Below, one piece after another: positions 55,005 to 63,244 of a stretch of 64,000 nucleotides of DNA; within the stretch, counting starts at the first letter, position 1, and each line of letters begins with the position of its first letter. The notes under the pieces were generated by a model, which saw only the letters and a program-made list of their open reading frames with translations, made no database searches and had not been told where the DNA came from. The DNA is taken from contig JAJDHV010000001.1 of the NCBI GenBank assembly GCA_030266365.1, forward strand, positions 24,653 to 88,652, given 5' to 3'. Position numbers and translations under genes: made by a program. Origin of the DNA: Synergistaceae bacterium OttesenSCG-928-I11 (GTDB lineage: Bacteria > Synergistota > Synergistia > Synergistales > Synergistaceae).

Positions 55005-57563
55005 ATGAAGACAAAACAGGAACTTGGCTTTGCCGACCTCCTGCTGTACCAGACTTTGGTCAGCGAAGAGGTCATCGAGATGAAAAACGGCTCGCTCTTG
55101 GCCGGTTGGTGGTTCGACGGGCCGGATTTGGAGTCCGCGACAAAAGAAGAGGTAGAGGCCCTCTCCGCTTATATCAATCGCGCCCTCGTCCGCCTCGGAC
55201 GCGGCTGGATGCTGCATGTGGAGATGGTGCGGAAGCCAGCGGAGGGATATCCGGCAGGATTCTTCGCCGAGCCGACCAATATCCTCATCGACCTCGAACG
55301 CAACTACTTCTATGAGAAAGAGGGCTGGCACTTCGAGACGAAGATCGCGCTCTTCGTGACCTACCTGCCGCCGCTGCTGGAACAGTCCGGCAAGGCGAGA
55401 AAGGTCACGGACTTCCTCATCGGCAACGGCGAAGGAGAGTACGAGGAATCCGGCGACAAGAACCTCAAGGACTTCGAGGATAAGTTGTCGGAGGTCGAGA
55501 ACATGCTGACGGCGAGCCGCCAGATTCGCCTGGAGCGAATGGGCTGCAAGCCGGTATTTCTCGACAAGCCCGACAAAGCCGGTGCTTTCGTTGACGAGGA
55601 GTTCATCAACGTCGAGCTGCTCGCCGCGCTGAACTACGTCATCAACGGCAAGTGGCACCCCGTGCGCCTGCCGAGTCCCGCACCGACCTACCTCGACACG
55701 CTGCTCGCCAGGGATTTGCTCGTCGGAGACCCCATCGTCCACGACGACAGGTACGTAAAGCTCGTCACGATCATGGGTTATCCGCAGGGCAGTTATCCCG
55801 GCATACTGCACGCCCTCTCCCTTCTGCCGTTCGAAATGCGCCTTTCGCACAGGTTCATCTTCACCGATTGGCAGGACGCGAGCAACCGTCTCGGCTCCCT
55901 TCGGAGACGATGGGCGCAGAAGACGAGAAGCTTCTGGGCGCAGATACTGAACCGCGCCGACGCGCCGGTCAATCAGGACGCAGCGCACATGGTCGCCGAT
56001 ATCGACGACGCGCTGACGCCGCTTGATGCGGGGGATGTCTGTTATGGGCACCATACCTGCGTCGTGGTTGTGCGCGGGCAGGACGAAAAAGAACTGGACG
56101 AGCGGGTACGGGAGATTATGAAGGTCTTCGAGTTTCGCGGATTTCCCGCCCGCGTCGAAGGGAGAAACGGAGTGGAAGCCTATATCGGCTCCCTGCCGGG
56201 GCACGGCTATGAAAACGTGAGAAGGCCCCTCATCAGCTCCCTCAACTACGCGGACATCATCCCCTCCACGACCTACTGGACGGGAGAGCCGCACTGTCCG
56301 TCGTCGCACTTCCCAAAAAACAGCCCGGCATTGCTGCAAGCGGCTTCGACAGGCTCCACGCCCTTCCGCTTGAACCTATGGGACGGCGATGTTGGACATA
56401 CCCTCGTGCTGGGGCCGACCGGAGCTGGAAAGTCAACACTTCTGGCCCTCATCGCTTCTCAGTTCGAGCGCTACGAGGGAGCCCGCATCTTCGTCTTCGA
56501 CAAGGGTTACAGCATGTTCCCGCTGGTTAGCGCCTGCCTCGACGGAGCGCACTACGACATCGGTTCGGATGACGCGGCAATGCGTTTTTGCCCCTTGGCG
56601 TCCATCGACGCGCCTGCGGATAGGCGTGCGGCGCAGGAGTGGCTGGAGGCGGCAATCGTGCTGTCGAAGGGCTCGCCGCCGTCGCCGGACGAGCGTACGT
56701 TGATTCACGCCGCGCTGGAGACGATGGCGAACACGACGGGGGACGACGAGCCGCACATGCGCACGATGACGAACTTTACCCACACCGTCCAGGGTTTGGA
56801 GCTGCGAAAGTACCTGGATTACTACACCGGCGACAACCCCGGAGGCCAGCTTCTGGACGGCGAATCCAACGACGTGCAGTACCGGAATTTCACCGTGTTC
56901 GAACTCGACCACGTCTTCCAGATGGACGCGAAACTCGTCCTGCCGATTTTTCTATTCCTCTTTCGGGAGATAGAAAAAAGGCTCGACTCCACGGCGGAAG
57001 GGAGCTACAACCCGCCGAGTTTGGTCATCATCGACGAGGCGTGGCTTGCGCTCTCGCACGAGATGTTCCAGGGCAAAATAAAGGAGTGGCTGTTGACGCT
57101 AAGGAAAAAGAACTGCGCCGTCATCCTGGCGACGCAGAACCTGAGCGATGTAGTCAACTCCCCGATTCGCCAGACGATTCTGGATAGCTGCTTTACCAGG
57201 ATTCTGCTGCCAAACCCGAGCGCAATGAGCGACGACCTGAAGGAACTCTACATGGGGCACCTCGGCTTGAACCGCCAGCAGGTGCGGCTCGTCGCCACGT
57301 CGCTCGTGAAGCGCCATTACTACTACTGCGCGCCCAACTCCCGCCGTTACAGGCTCTTCGATCTGGCGCTCTCGCCCGTTTCTCTCAGTTTCATCGGGGC
57401 GAGCAACAAGAACGACCTGAAAAAAATTCGGGAGTTGCAGGCGCAGTACGGGCCGAAATGGCCAGCCCACTGGCTCAAGCATCGCAATCTGGAGGATTGG
57501 GGCGACCTGTGGCTTGAGAAAGAGACGGAATTCCAGAGGAGGGGTTTCACATGGGAAAAATAA
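55005..57563 (+). CDS. trbE: VirB4/TrbE-type ATPase
   Basis: An 852-residue ATPase that energises pilus assembly and transfer. The N-terminal CagE/TrbE domain (about 1-430) is followed by a RecA-like motor with Walker A LGPTGAGKSTLLALI (near residue 468) and Walker B SLVIIDEAWLALSHEMF, then the arginine-containing LRKKNCAVILATQNLSD. Length is standard. It overlaps trbJ by 13 bases. Confidence 0.95.
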   Translation: MKTKQELGFADLLLYQTLVSEEVIEMKNGSLLAGWWFDGPDLESATKEEVEALSAYINRALVRLGRGWMLHVEMVRKPAEGYPAGFFAEPTNILIDLERNYFYEKEGWHFETKIALFVTYLPPLLEQSGKARKVTDFLIGNGEGEYEESGDKNLKDFEDKLSEVENMLTASRQIRLERMGCKPVFLDKPDKAGAFVDEEFINVELLAALNYVINGKWHPVRLPSPAPTYLDTLLARDLLVGDPIVHDDRYVKLVTIMGYPQGSYPGILHALSLLPFEMRLSHRFIFTDWQDASNRLGSLRRRWAQKTRSFWAQILNRADAPVNQDAAHMVADIDDALTPLDAGDVCYGHHTCVVVVRGQDEKELDERVREIMKVFEFRGFPARVEGRNGVEAYIGSLPGHGYENVRRPLISSLNYADIIPSTTYWTGEPHCPSSHFPKNSPALLQAASTGSTPFRLNLWDGDVGHTLVLGPTGAGKSTLLALIASQFERYEGARIFVFDKGYSMFPLVSACLDGAHYDIGSDDAAMRFCPLASIDAPADRRAAQEWLEAAIVLSKGSPPSPDERTLIHAALETMANTTGDDEPHMRTMTNFTHTVQGLELRKYLDYYTGDNPGGQLLDGESNDVQYRNFTVFELDHVFQMDAKLVLPIFLFLFREIEKRLDSTAEGSYNPPSLVIIDEAWLALSHEMFQGKIKEWLLTLRKKNCAVILATQNLSDVVNSPIRQTILDSCFTRILLPNPSAMSDDLKELYMGHLGLNRQQVRLVATSLVKRHYYYCAPNSRRYRLFDLALSPVSLSFIGASNKNDLKKIRELQAQYGPKWPAHWLKHRNLEDWGDLWLEKETEFQRRGFTWEK

Positions 57564-58315
57564 AAAGAATAAAAAAATTCTTTACCGCTCTGGCGCTGGC
57601 GTTTATTTTCGCCTCCGCCGCTCACGCGGGCGGCGGAGGCGGCCTGACCGGAGGCGCGACGGAGATGACGCAGATGGCGAACAACTCCGAGCTTGCAGCG
57701 CAGGTCGGGCAGTTGGCGGAGCAGATCAACAACCAGATCAAGATGATAAACGACATGATAACGAACACGCTCACGATGCCGGATCAGTTGTTCCGCGACG
57801 TGAAGCAGGTCTACGGCAGCGTCAAGAACATCATCGGCAAGACGCAGGGGCTCGCCTACAACCTCTCGAACATCGACGACGAGCTGAAACGCCGCTTCAA
57901 GGACTACGGCGACCTCTCGAAGCTCGTCACCGTCGAGAGCTTCTCTGCCGAGTACCGCAACGTCGTCGAGTCTCAGACGAACACCGTGCGGACGACGATG
58001 GAGGCCATCGGGGTTTCGTTCGAGGAGCTGGTCAAGGACGACTCCTCCGCGCTCCAGGAGTTGCAGAAAAAAGCGTCGACCGCACAGGGAAGAAACGAGC
58101 TGATTCAGGGCACAAACCAGCTTCTCGGCTTTCTCGCGGAGGACGCCATGAAGCTGCGCCAGTTGCAGATGATGCAGGCTCAGATGATGGGAACCGCATA
58201 CGAGGCCGAACGCGCTCGAAGCGACCTGAGCAACAAGCGGCTGGAGGATTTCTTCAAGCGCGGCTCTGAGCAGGATGTCTACATCCCCGACAAAAGCCTA
58301 ATCGACAGGTTTTGA
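57551..58315 (+). CDS. trbJ: VirB5/TrbJ-type conjugal transfer protein
   Basis: A 254-residue exported protein: signal peptide (about 1-26, ending AHAGG), then long amphipathic helices with the TrbJ hallmarks QVGQLAEQINNQIKMINDM, DQLFRDVKQVYGSVK, ASTAQGRNELIQGTNQLLGFL and QAQMMGTAYEAERA. It is a minor pilus-associated component. Two downstream genes encode proteins related to its C-terminal 150 residues. Confidence 0.88.
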   Translation: MGKIKRIKKFFTALALAFIFASAAHAGGGGGLTGGATEMTQMANNSELAAQVGQLAEQINNQIKMINDMITNTLTMPDQLFRDVKQVYGSVKNIIGKTQGLAYNLSNIDDELKRRFKDYGDLSKLVTVESFSAEYRNVVESQTNTVRTTMEAIGVSFEELVKDDSSALQELQKKASTAQGRNELIQGTNQLLGFLAEDAMKLRQLQMMQAQMMGTAYEAERARSDLSNKRLEDFFKRGSEQDVYIPDKSLIDRF

Positions 58316-58336
58316 AAAAGAAAGGACAACGAGGAA

Positions 58337-58870
58337 ATGAAACAGGATACTTTCGCAGTCGAGGTTTATAACTGCATTCACAGGCGCGTCGTCGAGATTC
58401 GCGAATACGTCGACGCAATCTGTACAAAGGATTTCACGCTGAAATACTGCCTGGACGTTTATAAACATCTGGCAGCGCTTCGCGCCGGACTGGATTTTTC
58501 CAAGCAGTGCCGCGACGTGGAATCCGAGCTGGAAGCGACTATCTGCGCGATGATGGAGAGCCTTGGCGTCTCCTATGAAGCGTACGCGAGCGGTTGGCGA
58601 TCCGCGCTGTTGGCACTGGAAGAGAAGGCTTCCACGCGACAGGGGCGCGAAGAGCTCTTTCGCGCGATGAACGACATGATGGACTTCTTCGACGACCGGA
58701 ATGCCGCTTTGCATCGCATCGCCCATCTCCAGAGCCGGATGGCGAGGACGGCGTTTCAGATAGAGCGTCTCCGCAACGGCGCTGGCGATGTCTGTGTCGA
58801 GGAGTTTATCCGTCGCAGGGAGAGTGAGCTTCTCAAGAGCGACGGTTCATTCGAGGCAAGCGATGAATAA
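58337..58870 (+). CDS. TrbJ paralogue 1 without signal peptide
   Basis: A 177-residue soluble protein. It aligns with the TrbJ C-terminal region: SLGVSYEAYASGWRSALLALEEKAS matches IGVSFEELVKDDSSALQELQKKAS, then TRQGREELFRAMNDMMDFF and LQSRMARTAFQIERLRNG. There is no signal sequence, and it has several cysteines, so it should stay in the cytoplasm. It occupies, with the next gene, the trbJ-trbL interval where trbK (entry exclusion) normally lies. Confidence 0.7.
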   Translation: MKQDTFAVEVYNCIHRRVVEIREYVDAICTKDFTLKYCLDVYKHLAALRAGLDFSKQCRDVESELEATICAMMESLGVSYEAYASGWRSALLALEEKASTRQGREELFRAMNDMMDFFDDRNAALHRIAHLQSRMARTAFQIERLRNGAGDVCVEEFIRRRESELLKSDGSFEASDE

Positions 58871-58895
58871 TACGGAAATTAACGGAGGTAACGAG

Positions 58896-59444
58896 ATGTT
58901 AGGGTTGGATTTTGTAGTCGCCGACATGCACGAGGGTATTTGCCTCTTTGAGAGGTCGCTGTCGGAGCGAGTGAACGAACTGTACGGCAAGAACCAGAAG
59001 CTGAAGCAATATCTGTCGATCTATGAGCGCCTGACGATTCTCATCACGGGCAAAAACTTCGCGTCCGAATTTCGCAGGCTTTACGACGAGCATGAAGAAA
59101 GGGCCACCGACCAGTTGGGGTTCATCGGCATAGAGTACGAGGACTTCAAAGAGGACGAGGACTATGCCCTCGAAACGCTCATGGATATAGTCGAGGAGCC
59201 TGATGGATACGCAATGTTAAGCGAGGTTTACGAGAACATCGAGGAGTCTTTCGTCGAGCATAATTCAAGAATTGACGATCTGGCCTCTCTGCAAACCCGC
59301 TTGGCCGATGTGGCTTTCGAGGTGGAACAGCTCAAGAACGGCATAACCGATCCCTGTCTTGACGTTTTTCTCCTGAGAATGGAAAAAAACGAGAAAAAAA
59401 ACAAGAGTTGTAAAAAACCCGGGAGCACTGTGAGGGCCGAATAA
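58896..59444 (+). CDS. TrbJ paralogue 2 without signal peptide
   Basis: A 182-residue acidic protein, a second diverged relative of the TrbJ C-terminal region (FIGIEYEDFKEDEDYALETLM; LASLQTRLADVAFEVEQLKNG; DPCLDVFLLRM). It is closer to paralogue 1 than to TrbJ, sharing the LQxRxAxxAF and NGxxDxC patterns, so both probably stem from one duplicated copy. No signal peptide; a Lys-rich tail. ATG 58896 has GGAGG; an ATG at 58863 overlapping the previous stop is possible. Its stop overlaps the trbL start. Confidence 0.68.
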   Translation: MLGLDFVVADMHEGICLFERSLSERVNELYGKNQKLKQYLSIYERLTILITGKNFASEFRRLYDEHEERATDQLGFIGIEYEDFKEDEDYALETLMDIVEEPDGYAMLSEVYENIEESFVEHNSRIDDLASLQTRLADVAFEVEQLKNGITDPCLDVFLLRMEKNEKKNKSCKKPGSTVRAE

Positions 59445-61201
59445 TGAGAGCCAGATATCTCGCGCTTCCGGTTTTCGCCCTCGGCGTACTCTGCCTGCTG
59501 CTCTCAGCCGTACCCGCAGACGCACAGATCGCCAACATCGCGATGGCGGAACTCTACATCTCGATTCAGGAGGCGAGCGCGGGCTGGCTGCAAAGGGCAG
59601 GGCAGATCGCCCTGCAACTGCTTGCGGTCACGGCAGTCATAGGGTTTGCCATCGGGATGAAGGATTTGGTGTTGGCCGGGAACGTCACCCTCGACGGCAT
59701 CGTGGCTCTTCTGGTTCGCTACGCGATGCTGGTCGGGCTGCTCGTCTGGCTCTTGAACGCGCCGCAGCGGCTCGCGCTCATCCCCATGAGTATAAAGAAG
59801 ATAGGGGCGACGATAAGCGGGCAGGATATCAGCTTCGGCGGGCTGATACAGCTCTTCTCGGACGTTACCAACCCTCTGGTGGAATTCACCAGGGGGTTGG
59901 GGTGGACGGACGTCGGGCTCATCATCTGCATGACGTTCATCATCTTCCTGATAAATTGCCTCTTCTTTCTCATTGCCACGACGGTATTGGTCGTGGAGAT
60001 AGAGGCGATTTTCATCATGGTGGGCGGGCTCTTTACCGCGAGCTTCTTCGTCATCGGGTACTTCCGGGACAGCTTTATGAGCTACATCAAGGCGCTGGCG
60101 GCGGTCGGCGTCAAGATGCTCATGCTCTGCCTCTGTCTCGGTGCCATGCGCAACATCATGGCGACGTGGCCGGGCATGATCTCCGTCCAGGTGGAGAACA
60201 CGGAGAGCGTGTTCAGCTTCCTCATGCCGATGGCCTGCGCGCTGATGGGGTTCTACATGATATTGAAGGCGGTTCCGCAGTTCGCCTCGTCCATCCTCAC
60301 CGGCAGCTCGTCCTGGCTCGACGGCGGTGCCGTCAAGAGCGCCGCGATGGCCGGTTACGCATTGGGCGCGACGGTCGTCGGCACAAGCCGGACGATGGCG
60401 CAGAAGATGATAGGCGGCGCGTCAGTCGTCTCGCAGGCCGCACAGACGTATCAGCACACGTCGCAGGCGGCGAGGGACACCGGTTCCACGCCCGGCGAGG
60501 CGAAGGCGGCGGGCGCGAAGGAAGCGGTAGCGACCGTGATGACAGGCCCGCAGGCGGGAGGGCCGCGAGCCGCCGGTGAGCGCATCTACTCGGATCATCA
60601 GCGCGGACAGCAGTTTGCCGACGTTCGCGCCGGAAGTGCCGCGAACACCATGTCACAGCCAGCAAGCGGCAGCGTTGGGGGTTTCGTGACGATGGACGCC
60701 AGCAGGAAAAACGAGGGGAACGCGCAGGCTTCCGGGAATGTCGGCAGCGCCGGAAGCGTTTCCAGCACGACGAATGTCGCGAACAGCTCCAACAACACGA
60801 ACGCCAGCGCTCAGCACAATGAGAGTAATCAGAGTAACCAGAACAGTCAAAACACCCACAGTACCGAGAACACCCAGAACGTTCGCGGTTCGGCTGGCGC
60901 GGTGTCGGCTTCCGCCGCTTCCGCTGTCGCCGCTGCCGGTGTTGCGGCTTCCGGTGCAGTCAGAAGCGCCGGGCCGTATGTGACGCCGAGTTCGCAGAAC
61001 GAGTTCTCACCGGCTTCGCCGCTGTCGCCAGCTCCATCGGCACAGCAGGCAAAGACAGCCACATCCGCTTACGCCGCGCAACAGACGAATGCTCCCCCGT
61101 CAACGTCGTCGCCGGAGAGAGGCGCGGCAAACGCCGGTAGTTCTGCCGACATCGCGTGGGGTTCGTTCGAATCGGACAGAAAGAAGGGAAATAAGAAATG
61201 A
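59444..61201 (+). CDS. trbL: VirB6/TrbL-type polytopic membrane protein
   Basis: A 585-residue inner-membrane channel component. A signal-like first helix (ending PADAQ) is followed by about five to six further helices up to residue 285 (including VGLIICMTFIIFLINCLFFL and EAIFIMVGGLFTASFFVIGY, the TrbL signature region). From about 290 the C-terminal half is a low-complexity Ala/Ser/Asn/Gln-rich tail with Asn/Ser repeats (about 440-490), typical of TrbL. Start overlaps the preceding stop (TAATG); end overlaps trbF (ATGA). Confidence 0.9.
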   Translation: MRARYLALPVFALGVLCLLLSAVPADAQIANIAMAELYISIQEASAGWLQRAGQIALQLLAVTAVIGFAIGMKDLVLAGNVTLDGIVALLVRYAMLVGLLVWLLNAPQRLALIPMSIKKIGATISGQDISFGGLIQLFSDVTNPLVEFTRGLGWTDVGLIICMTFIIFLINCLFFLIATTVLVVEIEAIFIMVGGLFTASFFVIGYFRDSFMSYIKALAAVGVKMLMLCLCLGAMRNIMATWPGMISVQVENTESVFSFLMPMACALMGFYMILKAVPQFASSILTGSSSWLDGGAVKSAAMAGYALGATVVGTSRTMAQKMIGGASVVSQAAQTYQHTSQAARDTGSTPGEAKAAGAKEAVATVMTGPQAGGPRAAGERIYSDHQRGQQFADVRAGSAANTMSQPASGSVGGFVTMDASRKNEGNAQASGNVGSAGSVSSTTNVANSSNNTNASAQHNESNQSNQNSQNTHSTENTQNVRGSAGAVSASAASAVAAAGVAASGAVRSAGPYVTPSSQNEFSPASPLSPAPSAQQAKTATSAYAAQQTNAPPSTSSPERGAANAGSSADIAWGSFESDRKKGNKK

Positions 61202-61887
61202 GGATAGGGAAAAAACACGAAAGCCGCGAGGAAGCGCGTTTGTTGAACGCGAATCCCTTTCTCGCGGGGCGGACGGAGGCGGCGGAGAGGTACGGATACC
61301 TCTCCCGCAACGCCGCGCAGTGGCGAAGGATTTCGCTCGCGCTGCTGCTCTGCTGCGTCGCCTGCGTCGGCATGGTCATCGTCATCGCGGGCCGCGTCAC
61401 GGTCGTCCCCTACATCGTGCAGGTCGACGGGCACGGATATGAAATCGCGGTGGAACCGGTAGCTCCCTCTCGCGTCGACGCGCGGCTCGTCATCGCGCAC
61501 GTCGGGCGATACGTCTGGTCTATGAAGACGGTGTTCGCCGACCCGGAGGCGCAGTTGCACCTGATGAACTTTGTGTACAGCACAACGCCGGTGGACACGC
61601 CTGCGTCGAAAAAGTACCAGGAGTATTACAACGCCAACAACCCGATAAAGATCGGCGAGTCGGAGACGGTGTCGGTGACGGTCAACAGCGTGCTCTCCTT
61701 GAGCCCGGAAACCTGGCAGGCCGAGTGGACCGAAGAGCGGTACACGGTCGGCGGCGACAAGGTCGGTACGAAGCGCTACCGGGGGATTTTCACGACGGCC
61801 ATCGTCACCCCCAGCGCGATGCAGGACGTTTTGAAGAACCCGCTCGGGATTTTCATCGTCGATTTCAACTTTTCGGAAGTCCTGTGA
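61198..61887 (+). CDS. trbF: VirB8/TrbF-type protein
   Basis: A 229-residue bitopic protein: cytosolic N-terminus with NPFLAGRTEAAERYGYL, one membrane helix (about 43-66) and a periplasmic NTF2-like VirB8 domain (IVQVDGHGYEIAV, SVNSVLSLSPETWQAEWTEE, NPLGIFIVDFNFSEVL). It organises the inner-membrane complex. Confidence 0.92.
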   Translation: MRIGKKHESREEARLLNANPFLAGRTEAAERYGYLSRNAAQWRRISLALLLCCVACVGMVIVIAGRVTVVPYIVQVDGHGYEIAVEPVAPSRVDARLVIAHVGRYVWSMKTVFADPEAQLHLMNFVYSTTPVDTPASKKYQEYYNANNPIKIGESETVSVTVNSVLSLSPETWQAEWTEERYTVGGDKVGTKRYRGIFTTAIVTPSAMQDVLKNPLGIFIVDFNFSEVL

Positions 61888-61931
61888 TGAACGGACTTTA
61901 CGAGCAGAATGGAAAAAATGGAGGTAAGAAG

Positions 61932-63227
61932 ATGAGCAACATGAGCAATAAGAACAATAAGAACAACAAGAACAAGAAAAAGCTGTGGAGTGTGCTTCTC
62001 GTCAGCCTGTGCGTGTGCTTTGCCGCCGTCGGCGGCGCATCTGCGCAGGAGGCGGACACGGAGCGCGCCGAACCGGTCGAGCAGGTCGAACCGGTGGAGA
62101 TGGTGGAGATCGAGTACAACGGGAAAATCATCTCGGTCGACATGCGCGACATGATCCTCGTTAGGGACGAGGAAGGGAATCAGAGCGTCGAGCTTGGTTA
62201 CCCCGAGAAATATTCGGAAGCTCTGTCAAACGCCCGTTTCTACGGTCTGGTCGAGCAGTACGCGGATAAAAACGAGGAGACGGAGCCGGTCGCGAAAATA
62301 GGGCAGGACGTCGCGCCCGACGAGGATGCGGATTATCGCGACGATTTTCCCGCCATGGGCGGCGGCTCCGGCTCGCAGGAGATATCGCAGCGCGAGTACG
62401 AGGAAGAACAGCGCGCCCGCGTATGGGCAGAGGTCGTCGAGGATTTGACGCTGCGCGACATAGACCGGAAGGCGCTTGAACTCGTCAAGGAGTTTGGCAG
62501 CGCGAAGGACGCCGTCCCCCCGATGACCGGCACAGCCGGTTCCGTCGTCGTCGCCTACTCCAGCTACACGCCGAAGATCGTCTGCCGCCCGATGTACGTC
62601 ACCGATGTCATCTTGCAGCCGGGCGAGGTCGTGACGGGGGTGCACCCCGGCGACCCGGTTCGCTGGACGTTCGTACCAAGCCAGTCCGGTGCAGGTGATG
62701 CCGTTCAGACGCACGTCCTGATAAAGCCCCTCATGGCCGATATCAGCACGAACCTCGTCATCAACACCGACAGGCGCACGTATCAGCTCGACCTCGTTTC
62801 GAGCGCTACGAACTTCGTCCCCTCCGTCTCCTTCTCGTACCCAGCCGACACGCTCAAGGAGTGGGACTCCTTCATCGCTAGGAAACAACAGGAGCGGCAG
62901 GAGAACACGGTGCTCGCCACCGGCTACACGGTGAATCCGGAGGATTTGCATTTGAACTACGAGATTCGCGGTAAGGACGCATTGCGTTGGAAACCCGTCA
63001 GAGTCTGGGACGACGGCGTGAAGACCTACATCCAGTTCAAGCCCGGCAGCGTGAAGAAGAGCGTGGAAGCGCCGGTGTTTGTGGTCTACGAGCATAAGAA
63101 GCAGGTCATCGCCAACTATCGCGCTACGGATGACATGTACGTCGTCGACCGCGTCTTCGACAAGGCGGCGCTCATCGTGGGTACGGGAGCGCATCAGGAC
63201 AGGGTCGTCCTGACTCGCCTTCGCTAG
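61932..63227 (+). CDS. trbG: VirB9/TrbG-type outer-membrane complex protein
   Basis: A 431-residue exported protein. After the signal peptide (about 18-40, GGASAQ) comes an acidic, Glu/Val-rich spacer of about 140 residues, longer than usual. Then the VirB9 domain: VVAYSSYTPKIVCRPMYVTDVILQPGEVV, THVLIKPLMADISTNLVI, VWDDGVKTYIQFKPG and VVDRVFDKAALIVG. ATG 61932 is chosen for GGAGG at 7 bases; ATG 61887 overlapping the trbF stop is the alternative. Confidence 0.9.
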   Translation: MSNMSNKNNKNNKNKKKLWSVLLVSLCVCFAAVGGASAQEADTERAEPVEQVEPVEMVEIEYNGKIISVDMRDMILVRDEEGNQSVELGYPEKYSEALSNARFYGLVEQYADKNEETEPVAKIGQDVAPDEDADYRDDFPAMGGGSGSQEISQREYEEEQRARVWAEVVEDLTLRDIDRKALELVKEFGSAKDAVPPMTGTAGSVVVAYSSYTPKIVCRPMYVTDVILQPGEVVTGVHPGDPVRWTFVPSQSGAGDAVQTHVLIKPLMADISTNLVINTDRRTYQLDLVSSATNFVPSVSFSYPADTLKEWDSFIARKQQERQENTVLATGYTVNPEDLHLNYEIRGKDALRWKPVRVWDDGVKTYIQFKPGSVKKSVEAPVFVVYEHKKQVIANYRATDDMYVVDRVFDKAALIVGTGAHQDRVVLTRLR

Positions 63228-63244
63228 GACGAGGAGGTACAAAA

